In this document: one piece after another, positions 11,698-22,410 of the stretch
Position numbering within the stretch: position 1 is the first letter of the stretch
Layout of the letters: the number at the start of each line of letters is the position of its first letter
Source of the DNA: Camellia lanceoleosa
Taxonomy: Eukaryota; Streptophyta; Magnoliopsida; Ericales; Theaceae
NCBI GenBank assembly: GCA_025200525.1
Contig: CM045762.1
Location: 29,547,600-29,611,599, forward strand
DNA: 64,000 bases
Reading direction: 5' to 3'
Position numbers and translations under genes: made by a program
The notes under the pieces: generated by a model
The model's input: only the letters and a program-made list of their open reading frames with translations
What the model was told of the DNA's origin: nothing
Database searches by the model: none

Positions 11698-13288
11698 CGC
11701 GGCTTTCCTCCACCCTCTGGTCTCCCTCCTTAAATTTTTAAGCTGGGCCTTCACCTCCTCCAACTTTGCCTTTAGTGGCTCAACTTCGCATTTTGCGAAC
11801 GCCGTTTTCTTCAGTAAGGCTCCTGCTAAGGCCAACGCCTCCATTTGGGCCGAGCACAACCCCCTTAGCAGTTCGGCCTCTGTGAAACTTGCCAGCGAAC
11901 GCACGGCCGCGTCCTCCACTACTCCCAAGAGCCAATCGGCAGCAATCTTGGCTTCGCCTCCTTCTCCCTCCAGTCGCCCGGACACTGCTGGAGCGTGGTA
12001 AATGGCGATCTTCAACCTGGCCCTCTCTTCTTCTCCTTGGGGCATAGGACCCCCCTTGGGCTATTGCTCTACCCCCTGCTCAGGGCCAGTCGCCCCACCT
12101 TCCACTTATGCTTCGGGATCCATGGCATTCCCCACCTCATCCCTTGTCTTCATCTACTTCAACGCTGGCCCCTCTTCACCCTTGTTCACCCTCTTCTTCT
12201 TCTTCCCCTTCAATACAGCCTCCACCTCCCTATTGCCCCTTTCCTTCAATGGATCCACTGGGGGCGGTCATGGCTCAAAATCACCCAAGTCCTTTTTCCC
12301 CAACGGCTTGGGGTGTGGTCGGATTCTTTCCCTTATGATCGGCTTAGGTGGACGGCCTACTTGTGACTCTTTTTATTTATTAGCCTTGGCAAAAATCATT
12401 CTATCCTTCGCCTCCTGCGCCCTCCTCCTCGCCTCTAGTTTTGCCGGCGCAAGATCTCCACCGATCGGCTAAGGGCCCAGTCTTGAGGCAAACAAGGCTG
12501 AGGACTGAACGAGGTCGTCCCACATAGCGCCCTCATTCTCCCTCCATGCCTTCACCTTCTTTACCCTCTCCTCTATCGTTGCCCCTAACCTTGGCTCCAC
12601 CGATTTGGTTAGCACTCTCCACACTGTGCGCACTCCTACTCCCCCGTTGGCGGACACATAGAACCACCGCGGCCTCCACTCCTTAATTGATGACGGCAAC
12701 CGCGCCACCAAACCCTTCTCTGCCGCCGCTTGTAAAGTGACCCAAGTCTCTTGCTGGCTCGAAGCCTTGTAGCACGCAAAAAACTCGTCCACCGTTATTG
12801 CAGCCCCCTTGTTGGCCCGCGGCCACGCGCTTGCACAGGCCAGTAAGATCTTCCATGCATTGGGCATCAGTTGGCCCGGAGCCACCTCCAGCCGATCCCA
12901 CGTCCACTACTATCCGGGGGAGTAGCAACCTCAAACCCCCTTTTAACACCTCTTCGTAGAGGGCAAACTCCCCCGGTCGAGCGTCGGATGACCTCTCCTT
13001 TGATGTCGGCAGTTTTAACTCTATTTCTGCGAGAATCTGATACTTCTCACGCATGACCTCTAACTCATCTGCAGTAAAGGTCGATTTGTCAGCCTTCATG
13101 TACCAATGATCTGGCTCTACCTGACTGATCGGCTTTGCAGCCGCTATTAACATGGACCAGCGGGGTCGCCCCGCCGGCTCCCCCTCACTCTCTGTTCGCT
13201 TCTCCGTCCTGTATTGCTCCGCCAGGTCCACCGCGTCGTCATCCCCTAATGCATCTAGTCTCATGGTGGGCACTTCCTCTCGAGCCAT
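11698..13288 (-). pseudogene. Antisense ORF of the Tat element, N-terminal part (Transposase_28-like)
   Basis: On the minus strand an ATG at 13286-13288 (MAREEVPTM) opens a protein that runs, through a frameshift near 12890 and several TAG/TGA codons, to the solo-LTR insertion. It includes EKYQILAEIELKLPTS and ALYEEVLKGGLRLLLPRIVV. After the frameshift come VAPGQLMPNAWKILLACASA and SSIKEWRPRWFYVSANGG, followed by a charged, proline-rich linker and a coiled-coil start (ALLKKTAFAKCEVEPLKAKL). The PGQL-PNAW and WRPRWFYVS blocks resemble the plant 'putative gypsy-type transposon' domain (Pfam Transposase_28, PF04195), judged by eye. With the part at 6580-7358 the original protein had roughly 790 codons. 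The frame extends upstream to about 13520 without a clear ATG. It is opposite in strand to gag-pol. Confidence 0.65.
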
Positions 13289-13948
13289 CTCTTTGGTATG
13301 CCTGCGTATAGCTTCAAACGCTGGTACAAGGTAGTTCACAAAATGTTGTAGAGGTGTATCACTGGAAACAAACGAGTTTACTTTTGGAATGTTTTGGTTT
13401 TTGGCAAAAAGGTAAGTAAAGCGGATAACACCAAAGGCCCAAGGCTTGCCTGTATTCCAAGGGTCACGATTAAATTTTGCCAGTTTGAAAATTTTCAAAA
13501 ATCCGCTAAAGCCGCCTTTTCAACACCCTATGTTAACCTACCCCTTCGTTTAATGCGCAACGTCTAACCTCCCTTATTACAGGATTCTACCACATGTACG
13601 ACCACGATCCACTGCCCCCTCCCCTACCCTGTCTTTTCCACTTCAAATCACCACGTGTCCCACCGTCCCTCGAGCCCCGCACACCGCCACTCACCCTTCG
13701 CGGTCGACCCTCCTCACGGTCAGTCCCTCCCCTCGGTCACCCTTCGTGGTCAGCCCTCTTTACAGTCGGTCTCTTTCCTCGATCACCATTCGCGGTTGGC
13801 CCTCCTCATAGTCGGTCCCTCCTCTCGGTCACCCTTCGCGATCGACCCTCCTCCTGGTCTTCGCCCAACTTTCAGTCAGTCTTCGCCCCGTCGATCTCTC
13901 ACAACTACTGTTTTCTTCTTTATTCCCTTCGTTAGGCTAACGCTGCAC

Positions 13949-13962
13949 TTGGGAATGGGGGA
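13949..13962 (+). other. Polypurine tract of the Tat element
   Basis: TTGGGAATGGGGGA directly precedes ACTAC and the TG that opens the 3' LTR. Such a G-rich tract primes plus-strand DNA synthesis in Ty3/gypsy elements. Confidence 0.6.
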
Positions 13963-13966
13963 CTAC

Positions 13967-14525
13967 TGACACGAGTAAGCCCATAAAGGTTATAGCCCAC
14001 CACTTAGGGCCCAATACAAAACTCAAATACTAAAGCCCAACGTTGTTGGAGCTGAATGTGGCATTAAGAACCAATGACATCTAAACACGTGGCAAGAGAA
14101 GGACAAGCCACATAAGTAGACAAAGATCCTGCAAAGTTGTTGCACTGCACATCAGCCATTAATGGAGCTCCTTACAGCATTTATTGTGATAACCCCTCTC
14201 TGTCGAGACAAAACGGTTTCACCATGAACAAAGTAAGCTAGAGTATAGACTTTCGGCCAAGGTGACAGGTCGGAAGGGACAACGAAATGATTAGCAGAGG
14301 ATATAAGCAGGCATCGAAGACAAGGAAAAGGTTAAGCTTTTCTATCACTAATCTATCTCTACATTCCATCTCTCCTTCTAACTTGCTCGTCGGAGGGTTC
14401 GCTAAAGGACTCCCCGTTTCCCGTTGAACTCTTGTGCAGGTTTCTTAGTGGGCTTAGTACCTCGAACACTAGTTTGGAAAGCGTGGATCAGTCTGACCCA
14501 TTCTATCTGGAACACGCTGTATCAT
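13967..14525 (+). repeat. 3' LTR of the Tat element
   Basis: Begins TGACACGAGTAAG just after the polypurine tract. It carries a TATA-like GATATAAG (14300-14307) and a CTCGTCGGAGG...GCAGGTTTC stretch (14387-14442) characteristic of Tat LTR R/U5 regions. It ends near TGTATCA at about 14525, where the sequence turns into AT-rich flank. The right border is uncertain by tens of bases because the 5' LTR is not available for comparison. Confidence 0.55.
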
Positions 14526-15571
14526 CACCTTATATGATGTTTGGTTATAACTTCTTTTTTTTAATTGTGACTACATTTGCAGTAATTAACATTATAAATG
14601 TTATAACTTGTATATAGTATACTATCTTAGTTACTATATTTGTAGTAATAAATATCATAACTTGTATATGGTATACATAAAATGGTATGTTTCCAAAAAT
14701 AACCTAAAATTGAAGAGTCTCACTATCTAAAGTAATAAAAATCAAATTGAGACACCGCATGTATTTATTTGAGTAGTATTAAATAATTTTTTTAAATATT
14801 CATATAGTTTGATTATAAATATGTATAATTTATTGCATTACATAAATACAAGTTCTTATATTTTTCACTTGGCTTCAATATACTAACTTGCTTACCTAAA
14901 AAAGATTAATTGATTTATTTTATTCTTAATTAACTACTTCAAATGTTATACAAATCAAACTAAAATCCCTATATTGCTAATCAAATAATTAATCACTAAC
15001 TTTACAAACAAAAAGAAATAAAACCGTTAGTCAAATTAATGGTCAACTAACGAATTGGAGGAATATACAAATCAAAAATAAACTTCAAGGTTAGTGTAAT
15101 TTCAACAAAAAAAAAAAAAAAAAAAGGAGTGGAGGCCAGTATAATTGTTAGAACCTCAAGCAAGGTGAGTGTAATTTACCCTCAAAAATTATAAATATTA
15201 AAAAATTATCATTTAATAGAACTGACACAAAAATAAAATTTTAACCATCCTTCTATATAATAATTAAATTATCGAAATTGCTAACTCAATTATATTGTTG
15301 ACATCATTAAAAATTATTAATTAACTTAATAATTAATTAATAAAGTAATTTTTTTATTATGTAATTAGAAATTTTAACAAAAATGATGCAAATTTCATAA
15401 CTATAAAGGATAATTAGCAGTTAAGCAAATTAGTAATTAATAACCTCATTTGCTACTTTCCAAAATAAAATTTTTTTTTTTTTTTCCGTCTCAATGAAGT
15501 CGAATCACAAACTGACATCCAATTACTTAATACCACATGGCACTAACGCCATCTTGATGCAATCGTTACAC
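14526..15571. other. AT-rich intergenic stretch, no gene seen
   Basis: Low-GC DNA with poly(A) at about 15104-15124, a poly(T) at 15471-15485 and short stretches (14525-14700) resembling the GGTACA-type MITE remnants described at 19170 and 48545. No coding sequence or RNA gene is recognisable. Confidence 0.6.
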
Positions 15572-15574
15572 TTA

Positions 15575-16570
15575 GGTCGGCGTTTGTTTTTAGAAGTAAT
15601 ATAGAAAAAATTAATAGTGATAGTATTATTAGTGAGGGGATTAAATAAAAGAATAATGTTTGAGGGCCCGAAATTAGGAGCTCGAATTGGCTCAACACCC
15701 AAAACGACATCGTTTTGGATTTTGATTTTTTTTCTTCCTTTTCTTTTCTTCATTTTCTTCCTTTTCTTTCTTCTTCTTCGTTGAGTTGAACAGAGGCGAG
15801 AGAGACGTCGTCACAACTCGTCGGCGTCCTAGCTCGTTGGCCGTCGGCGTCCCAGCTCGTCAGCCGTCGGCGTCCCAGTTCGTCGGCCGATCTCGTAGCT
15901 CGTCGCTCGTCGTTCGTCGGCATCGCAGCCCCGTCTCCATCTCTGCCTCCACCCGCCTCCACCTCCACATCCACTTCCACCTCCACTTCCGCCCGATTTT
16001 TTTGGCCTCTCCAGTCCAGTTCTCCTCCTCCTTCTTCTCTTCCTTCTCCTTCTTCTTCCCCCTAATTTCGAGCCAAATTCGAGCCCCTATATTCGGGCTC
16101 TGTACCATTACTGTAAATAAAATTATACTTGTTTTGATGATAGTTTTTGGTGTAGAGATTGTTAGATTATTTTTATACAAATAATAAAACAAATAAATAA
16201 AATACAAAAATATTAAACATTAATGTTCAAAAAAAAAATGTCCAACATATAAAAAATATAAAATAAAATAAAATAAAATAAAAAAATAAAACAATGATTT
16301 TTACTTAACAAAAAATACAAAAAAATTAAACATTAACGTTAAAAAAAATGCCCAACATATAAAAAATAAAAACATAATAAAAAAATTTGTCTGACAGACT
16401 ATTTTCTAATACCAAGTCTCAAACCTCCATCCTAATTCCCTCCAAGGCCCATCTTAATCCGAAGGGCATTATGAATCCACTCTCCATCTCCCAAAACAAA
16501 TACAATGTTAATGGGTTCCACCTCAATCCTAATCTCAATCCTTCCTCTATCTTTCAAAGCAAACGGGGCC
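15575..16570. mobile_element. PIF/Harbinger-type MITE relative, copy with a nested insertion
   Basis: Ends are GGTCGGCGTTTGTTTTTAG and, inverted, GGCCCCGTTTGCTTTG. It is flanked by TTA on both sides (15572-15574, 16571-16573), the target duplication typical of PIF/Harbinger elements. Inner sequence (TTTTGATGATAGTTTTTGGTGTAG..., AATAAAACAAATAAA) matches the 413-bp copy at 42750-43162, which identifies the family. The copy is longer because another element is nested at about 15663-16102 and because an AAAATAAAATA stretch is duplicated near 16230-16390. Confidence 0.7.
15663..16102. mobile_element. Nested GC-rich TIR element with CGTCGGC minisatellite
   Basis: Left end AGGGCCCGAAATTAGGAGC continues CTCGAATTGGCTC. 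The right end, read inverted, is AGAGCCCGAATATAGGGGCT followed by CGAATTTGGCTC, giving terminal inverted repeats of about 30 bp with few mismatches. It interrupts the Harbinger-type MITE (compare the uninterrupted copy at 42750). Inside are the AAAACGACATCGTTTTGG palindrome (15700-15717) and a GC-rich minisatellite, unit about 23 bp, GTCGGCGTCCCAGCTCGT (15818-15925). A pyrimidine-rich CTTCTTCC tract follows. The 132-residue plus-strand frame from 15786 is Arg/Ser/His-biased and reads through the repeat, so I do not call a gene. Superfamily unknown. Confidence 0.5.
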
Positions 16571-16573
16571 TTA

Positions 16574-17252
16574 ACAACTTGTCTCCGTATTAATATATAA
16601 TTACATTCTTAAAATATTATTTTGATGCTAAATTACAATTAGGGAACTATTAAAATTTTATCTACGTAATAAAAAAATAAATGTTAAAAAATAGAAAGAA
16701 GAAAAAAAAGATCTCCAAATCAATGGCCAACCCTAATAATTTATATGATATTATCATTCCTCACCATGACAACTTGTAAGAACATCTTCAATAGACTTTC
16801 TTCAGAGAATCCGTTAGCGTAAGTCATTATATAACAGAGTTAACAATATTTTTGTGTTTTTATTTTGCTCCAAAGGAATGGCCAAAATGGCTCCCTAAAA
16901 CAAAGTTTGTTACTTGCATTGTTAATAAAGTTAGTATTGTGTAGTTAAGATCTACTTAATTATTATTTTTATTATATTTGTTGCTTTGTTTTTTAAAAAT
17001 TTAAAAAAATATATATCTTGAAGCCGAAGAGTTGGTTGTGTAGATGCGAGCAGTAGTAGTAAGTGAGTTTTAATTCTCTAAATCTCTCTCAATGCATTTC
17101 ATTTTTGCGTATTTTTAATTATATATTTTTAATGAAATTTTTATTTTGTTGATAAAAAATAAAAATGAAAAACAATGGAGGGAATACTAACAAAGTAAAA
17201 AGAAAGAGTAAAGTGGGAGTGGGGACAGCTTTTGCCATGGCAATAGAGAGTA
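16574..17252. other. AT-rich spacer, no feature seen
   Basis: Between the Harbinger-type element and the second solo LTR. No gene, RNA or clear repeat boundary recognised. Confidence 0.55.
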
Positions 17253-17257
17253 GACAG

Positions 17258-18807
17258 TGTAACAACTCAAATTTTTAATTATTCTGTAGAATTTATATTA
17301 ATATTATTTAATCTCAGCTTAGAAAATATATAATTTATTATATACTATTATGCTTAATTTTATAAAATAATATAATTATTAAAAGTTTAAAGGTCAAAAT
17401 ATAAATGATAATAATATAGATAATATTAATAATAATAATAATAATAAGTGTGATATTAAAATAAATAATTTATTTTCTGTTAGTATATGATAAAATGTAA
17501 TTTAATTAAAAATTAAATTATTTATATAATTATATTAAAATATTAGATCAAAAAATAATTATCTTAAATATTTATTAAAGATAAAATTAAATCTTTATAA
17601 TTATTATTGAAATCTGCCACGTATCAACTCTATCCGTATATAAAGGAAGGTGGCGTCCGCGGTAAGAGAAGAAAAAGAGAAACAGGAAGGAAAGAAGAGA
17701 AAGAAGAGAAAGAAGAAAAAGAAAAGAAAGGGAAGAAAGAAAAGAATAGTAGAAGGTAAAAGAGTATGTGACAGTTAAAAAGAAGAATAAGATATTAAAG
17801 TTAAGGTGAGTTATATTATACCTTGAGTCACCAAAATGTATTTTATGTATGTTTTAACTTACCAAAAATTATTTTATATAAGTTATGTTTTTATTAAAAG
17901 TTATGTTTTATAAATGTTTCAGTTACGTAGTTTATCTTCTGAACCCTATTTGCTTAAAAGGAAATCCATGGATATGTTTGTTTATATTTTAAAGAATATT
18001 TGGTTATAATCTTATAAACAATTATGTTTTGTAAGTACCACCACGGGAGTCCCACGCCTTGGGGGACTTAAATAACCATTGGCCTCTGTTTAACCACTTT
18101 GTGGTCCTCTGTTTGTTATGGATCCATCGACTGCTTTTGTGCGACCAAAGTCTTTGTCTTGAACTAAGTGCTACACTATTGTGGGAGCCACCTCTAGAAT
18201 CCGTCGGAACTAAGTGCTACACTATTGTGGGAGCCACCTCTAGAATCCGCCGGAACTAAGTGCTACACTATCGTGGGAGCCACCTCTTGAATCCGTACGA
18301 GCCACCTCTTGAATCCAGACTGCTCGATCCGCCACTTGGTGACCTGCTCAGATCTTGTGGTTGTGGTTACATAACTTCTGTATTTCAGTTCTGCTACTTA
18401 AATGATTTCTGCTACTCAAATGATCTGTTTATATAAATGTTTTGGCATAACTAACAATCTATGGTTATTTCGTGTCCCTTATACTCTTGGTATAATATTT
18501 CTCACTCTGCCATGTGCTTATAGTGTTTTACCAATTTTCAGGAAATAGCTTTTGGAAAGTCTTAGATGCGGGGCTGCGGAATAGACACACTCACAGTATT
18601 TTTATGATATTTTTATATGTAAATATCGGCCTTTTTGGTCAATAAATTTTGTAATAAAAATAGAAGCTCCAGTGATTATTTTGGTACCCTTATTTAAATA
18701 TTATTTCCACTTGCGTTTATTGATCTGTTTTAGATTTGGCCGAAAGTAACCTTCGTTACTGGCCATCACGATACTTCACCCTTAAGTACGAGGAGCGGAT
18801 CGTGACA
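17258..18807 (+). mobile_element. Solo LTR (family A, copy 2)
   Basis: Starts TGTAACAACTC and ends GGATCGTGACA, colinear with 1021-2670 through most of its length. Flanks are GACAG (17253-17257) and AACAG (18808-18812), a 5-bp duplication with one mismatch. A TATA box GTATATAAAG lies at 17637, after a CACGT motif. The 3' half holds three tandem copies of a 46-47-bp unit (GGAACTAAGTGCTACACTA..., 18152-18300); the other copy has a different arrangement of the same repeats. No internal region is present, so it is a recombined solo LTR. Confidence 0.85.
18152..18300 (+). repeat. Tandem repeat inside solo LTR copy 2
   Basis: Three head-to-tail units of about 46 bp, each reading GAACTAAGTGCTACACTAT followed by GTGGGAGCCACCTCTAGAATCCG. 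The same motif occurs twice, with other spacers, in the copy at 1021-2670 (about 1957 and 2037). Confidence 0.8.
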
Positions 18808-19169
18808 AACAGAGAAATAAAAGAGAGTTAAAAAGATAAAACACAAAGAGAACAGGAGGAGGAGAAAAGGCATTCCTTTTATTTTTAAATTTTTTATTCA
18901 CTCCCTCATTTAACATACTTAACACATAAAATTGGATCTCATTTTTATTACTTTTTTTCAATCAACATATAATTTTAACGGCCTTTTTGGATGTTCTAAT
19001 AATTTTTATGATATTACTAGGATGATAACGGGGTAAGTTTGTAGTGCTCCGTCCTATTCCATATCATATCAAGAGTGGGATAAACAAGCAACAGGAGAAA
19101 CGTGGAATAATTCTGTAACTTTAAATTAGGGATACTAATAAAAGTTGGAGAATATATATATATATATAT

Positions 19170-19455
19170 ATTGAGAAATTATATTATAAACACTCTTTAA
19201 AAAAGATGTACCATATGTACTTCTAGTTATATCATTTTTTTTTTATAGTTATTATCAATTTGTTTCTTTAATTATAACAATATTTTAATGATGACTCATA
19301 AGATCTTTGATTATATCTTATGTGGTTTTTGGTTATAACTTTTTCTTCTTTTTATAGTTATAACTCAAAAAGTATATGATTATATTATTTTTTTTTTAAT
19401 TATAAGGTGTATATAGTACACACTCTTTAAAGAATACATTCCATAGTTTTTTTTC
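19170..19455. repeat. MITE-like repeat of the GGTACACA family
   Basis: Left part AAAAAGATGTACCATATGTA and right part (inverted) ACTATGGAATGTATTC...GTGTACTATATACACC form degenerate inverted ends around T-rich GTTATAAC...TTATAATTAT sequence. Related stretches lie at 26280-26490, 48545-48820 and, partly, 49640-49810 and 62200-62340. No target duplication resolved. Confidence 0.45.
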
Positions 19456-19650
19456 CATATATATATATATATATATGTATAGAAAGAGAGTAATGTTAAC
19501 ACACTCATGTGAGACATTTGATAGAATATTTGATAAAATATTTAAGATCCCTAACATTTTTGATATATATATATATTGCTCAAGATAACGGTTTATATTT
19601 TAGTAGTTTGATTACAATAAAACCAACGTCTCTCCACTCAATTAGACACA

Positions 19651-19836
19651 TTAGGCCAAGTTTGGCATGAGTCAAAAAAGACAAAAAATCAAAAAGTCAC
19701 TATTCTATTTAAGTTACATCATCTTATTTAAGTCACATCACCTCTCTAACACAACACTTCAAACCCAACCCAAACCCAACCCATATTTCATAAAAGTCAA
19801 AAAGTGCACTTATTTAGTCTTCCCAAACTAGGCCTA
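19651..19836. repeat. Short MITE, AGGCCTAGTTTGG termini
   Basis: Left end TTAGGCCAAGTTTGGCATG and inverted right end CTAGGCCTAGTTTGGGAAG enclose GTCACTATTC...TTTAAGT(C)ACATCA repeats and CTTCAAACCCAACCC. The same element, shorter, sits in the copia LTR at 37964-38127. Degraded relatives occur at 41215-41400, 41509-41720, 45855-46010 and 46583-46690. Confidence 0.6.
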
Positions 19837-20024
19837 GTGTCCTCTCTACTACCACTTGAATAATATTTATTATGAATAATAACCTATAATTAATTAGGGT
19901 AAAAAAAAATGAGTGAAAATAAATATTAAATATAATATTTTTATTTTATTTTATTAAAAAATAATATTATATATAAATATAAGAATAGGAGAGCAAATTT
20001 ATTCTCACCAGACTTCCTCAGTAA

Positions 20025-20722
20025 AAGCATCTCCAACGGTGAACTTTTTTTTTTCACCAAATTTGAGTAAAAAATGACTCATTTCATCCAATTTGATATC
20101 ACTACCTCCAACGATGTGCATCAAATCCTGTATCAAATCCCGTGGGTCAACCGGTTGGTCGACCGGTAAGCGTAAATATTTTTTTTTAGAACACTATGTT
20201 TCTGAAATTATTTGAATTGATGAAAACCCACCAATTATATCAATTGATGAAAACTCACCAATTGTTTGGTTGCTGTCAATATCTTTGGCGTGAAAGCCCA
20301 CCAATTGAAATTGCCTTTCATTCTCATTGATTCATCCACCAGTTGCAACTTTCATTCTCATAGATGCATCAATTGAAACAGTTTGGTGGTGGGTCGATCG
20401 GCCGGTCAACCGGTAAGGCAAAAATAAATTTATTTTTTTGCCTGTTTGAATCTTTTTTGACCGGTTTGAATCTATCTATTTCAAAGGAATTCGGTCGAGC
20501 GGTTGGTCAACCGGCCGGGCAACCGGTTGGTCGATCGGGTCCTCCCTCCAACGGTTACCAACAGTGTTTTGGTAAAATCAGTATCTTGTCGTCGATTTGA
20601 TGAATTATTTGATGAAATCTCAATCTGATATTGATTTGGTGTAACCGTTGGAGCTGTGAACAGTGACTTTTTCATCAAAATTTAAATTTGATATCAACTC
20701 TGATGAACCGTTGGAGATGGTC
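20025..20722. mobile_element. MITE with CATCTCCAACGGT inverted ends, TAA target duplication
   Basis: Ends are AAGCATCTCCAACGGT and, inverted, GACCATCTCCAACGGT, 14 of 16 identical. TAA flanks both sides (20022-20024, 20723-20725), which fits PIF/Harbinger (Tourist-type). The interior contains several GGTCGACCGGT / CCGGTTGGTCGA-type palindromes (20148-20170, 20395-20415, 20498-20540) and repeated CACCAATTG motifs. No transposase, so non-autonomous. Confidence 0.7.
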
Positions 20723-20739
20723 TAAGGTCAAAAAAATTA

Positions 20740-21280
20740 ATCAAACAACAAAACAAACGTATACGATTCAACAAAACAAAACAAACAACAAAACAATAAT
20801 GACTGTGCTTGGTTGCCAGTTTTTCAAAATATTTTTTAGAAAATTCTACTTTCTTATTTTTCGTACTTTTTTGTTTTTACTGAATTTTTTTACTGTTTTA
20901 AGCAATTTTTTTACTTTTTAAACACATCTAACATAAATACACATAAAAAGTAAAAAAATTGTAAAAAAATCTTTTAAAAATTCACTAAATACCAAAAATA
21001 TAAAAAAAAATACAAGAATTCAGTATATTTTTTGTATTTCTATGTATCTATTAATTTTTTAAAATATTTTTTCATAAATTTTTTACTTTTTAGATACCTC
21101 TAACTAAGGTGCATCTAAAAAAGTAAAAAAAATATTTAAAATTTAAAAAATATTCACTAAAAACAAAAAAATACGATAACCAAAAAAATCAATTTTAAAA
21201 AATTTTAATTCAAAAAATTCAAACTAAACACACTGAATATTCCTCAATTTTTGTTAACTAGATCCAACAACAAAACAAAC
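20740..21280. other. AT-rich stretch, no gene seen
   Basis: Mostly poly-A/poly-T runs such as TTTTTTACTTTTTA and AAAAGTAAAAAAA in both orientations, suggesting old inverted repeats, but no element border can be placed. Confidence 0.5.
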
Positions 21281-21288
21281 GTATACAT

Positions 21289-21430
21289 GATACAGGGGTA
21301 GTGCAAGTCGTAAGGACTCTTTTACTAGATTCTATATTTGGTTTTCAAGTCTCACCATCCTCTCCCTCAGGTTAGATTATATTTTTATATTGTAAATAAT
21401 ATAAAGTTCTAAAAAAAAAAAAAAATTAAT
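21289..21430 (+). mobile_element. SINE candidate (tRNA-derived type)
   Basis: A 130-bp body followed by poly(A) (21411-21425). It contains a pol III A-box-like TAGTGCAAGTCG (21299-21310) and, 30 bp further, a B-box-like GGTTTTCAAGTCTC (21340-21353). The 3' end TTGTAAATAATATAAAGTTC plus A-run resembles plant Au-like SINEs. The possible target duplication is GTATACAT (21281) against GTATACAA (21431). The B box is imperfect, so this is tentative. Confidence 0.45.
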
Positions 21431-21438
21431 GTATACAA

Positions 21439-22402
21439 TTTTCCAATAGAATCTTAAATTAATTTCAGAATCTTTTTTTTTTTTTTTTAATAAATTTGAC
21501 CACTTAAGAAATATATATATTTAACCATTAAAAAAAAAAAGAAATATATGTTTAAAGTTGCATTGCCTCTTTTGTGATTTGTAAATTGTATTATTAACTA
21601 CTGCATTGACTTCCTATCCTGGACAGATAGGTGATGGATGAAAGAAAGAAAAATGGAAAATGCTACAGGTCATTGATTTTTCAATCAAATAAATACTCAA
21701 ATGTCTCATATGGGTATTCGATCATTTTTTTTTGTAGATATTTGGTATCTCTAGCATTACCCAACAAAAATTGTGCTTCATAAAATGAAGAGCACAATTA
21801 CAATCAGAAACAAGTGATGTCGTATCTCCTTATATTTTCCAATCATCCAAAACACAAATTTATAAGTCCCACCCTTCTACCAATTATAATACTATTGAAG
21901 TACCATGTGACGGTATCCAAGACTAACCAATAACTTCTCGTAATAAATAAATAATTAATTAATTAATGTATACGATTTTGAAAAGACTAATGTTATATGT
22001 ACCAATTAGTATACTAACTAGTGTACCAATTGATAATGTGACATAATTTAAGATATTTTTAGTATTTGTAATTTGTATAATGAGTTGGGTCAATAATAAC
22101 ATCATAACTAGTGTTAATACACTAATTGATACATGTAACACCACTCTTTTGAAAATAAGAAGTTGTTGTACCTCATTAGTAAAGTAATAAATGTAGTATA
22201 TAATTTTTAAAAGAATAAAATTATAACATAAATTATTTTATTATTATTATTATTTTAAAAACACACACTCTTATTAATAAATAGTGTACAACCCAACTAG
22301 TGAATTATATGATTTTCATTGAACGAAATGCCATGTTATTTATTAATTTTTTGAAAATAAATAAAAGTGGAAGTTATTACATGGGTCAAAAAGATCATGT
22401 GA
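21439..22402. other. AT-rich intergenic stretch, no gene seen
   Basis: Simple sequence and poly(T) runs (21472-21488). A weak repeat of ACTAGT...TGATACATGTAACACC near 21990-22145 resembles sequence at 23740-24090, but no element is defined. Confidence 0.5.
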
Positions 22403-22410
22403 CTATATAT

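Larger units (their letters stand above)
1..14525 (+). mobile_element. Degenerate Ty3/gypsy element, Tat (Retand-like) lineage, 5' end off the window
   Basis: A composite element read on the plus strand: gag zinc knuckle, protease, RT, RNase H, a second (archaeal-type) RNase H, integrase, tandem-repeat spacer, antisense ORF, polypurine tract and 3' LTR. The second RNase H after the first, and the antisense ORF between pol and the 3' LTR, are traits known from the Tat lineage of plant Ty3/gypsy elements. The 5' LTR, primer site and most of gag are left of the window. Two later insertions (1021-2670 and 7359-11697) interrupt it; without them the visible part is about 8.5 kb. Many stops and frameshifts show it is dead. 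The lineage call rests on motif and order recognition, not on a tree. Confidence 0.85.
18813..20021. other. AT-rich intergenic stretch with two MITE-like repeats
   Basis: Apart from the MITE-like repeats at 19170-19455 and 19651-19836, only simple sequence is seen: (TA)n at about 19155-19172, 19457-19476 and 19563-19575. No gene recognised. Confidence 0.55.

Noticed and set aside
12002..12472. Plus-strand frames of 123-156 residues
   Set aside because: Shadows of the minus-strand antisense ORF, which carries the recognisable motifs.
13594..13969. Plus-strand Pro/Ser/Arg-rich frames before the 3' LTR
   Set aside because: Built from a repeated GGTC(A/G)CCCTTCGCGGTCG-type sequence next to the polypurine tract; typical non-coding spacer of the element.
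15786..16184. 132-residue frame as a real gene
   Set aside because: Composition is dictated by the CGTCGGC repeat and a pyrimidine tract; it runs from one transposon into another.
21289..21430. A functional tRNA gene from the A/B-box pair
   Set aside because: No cloverleaf can be drawn and a poly(A) tail follows; a SINE is the better reading.
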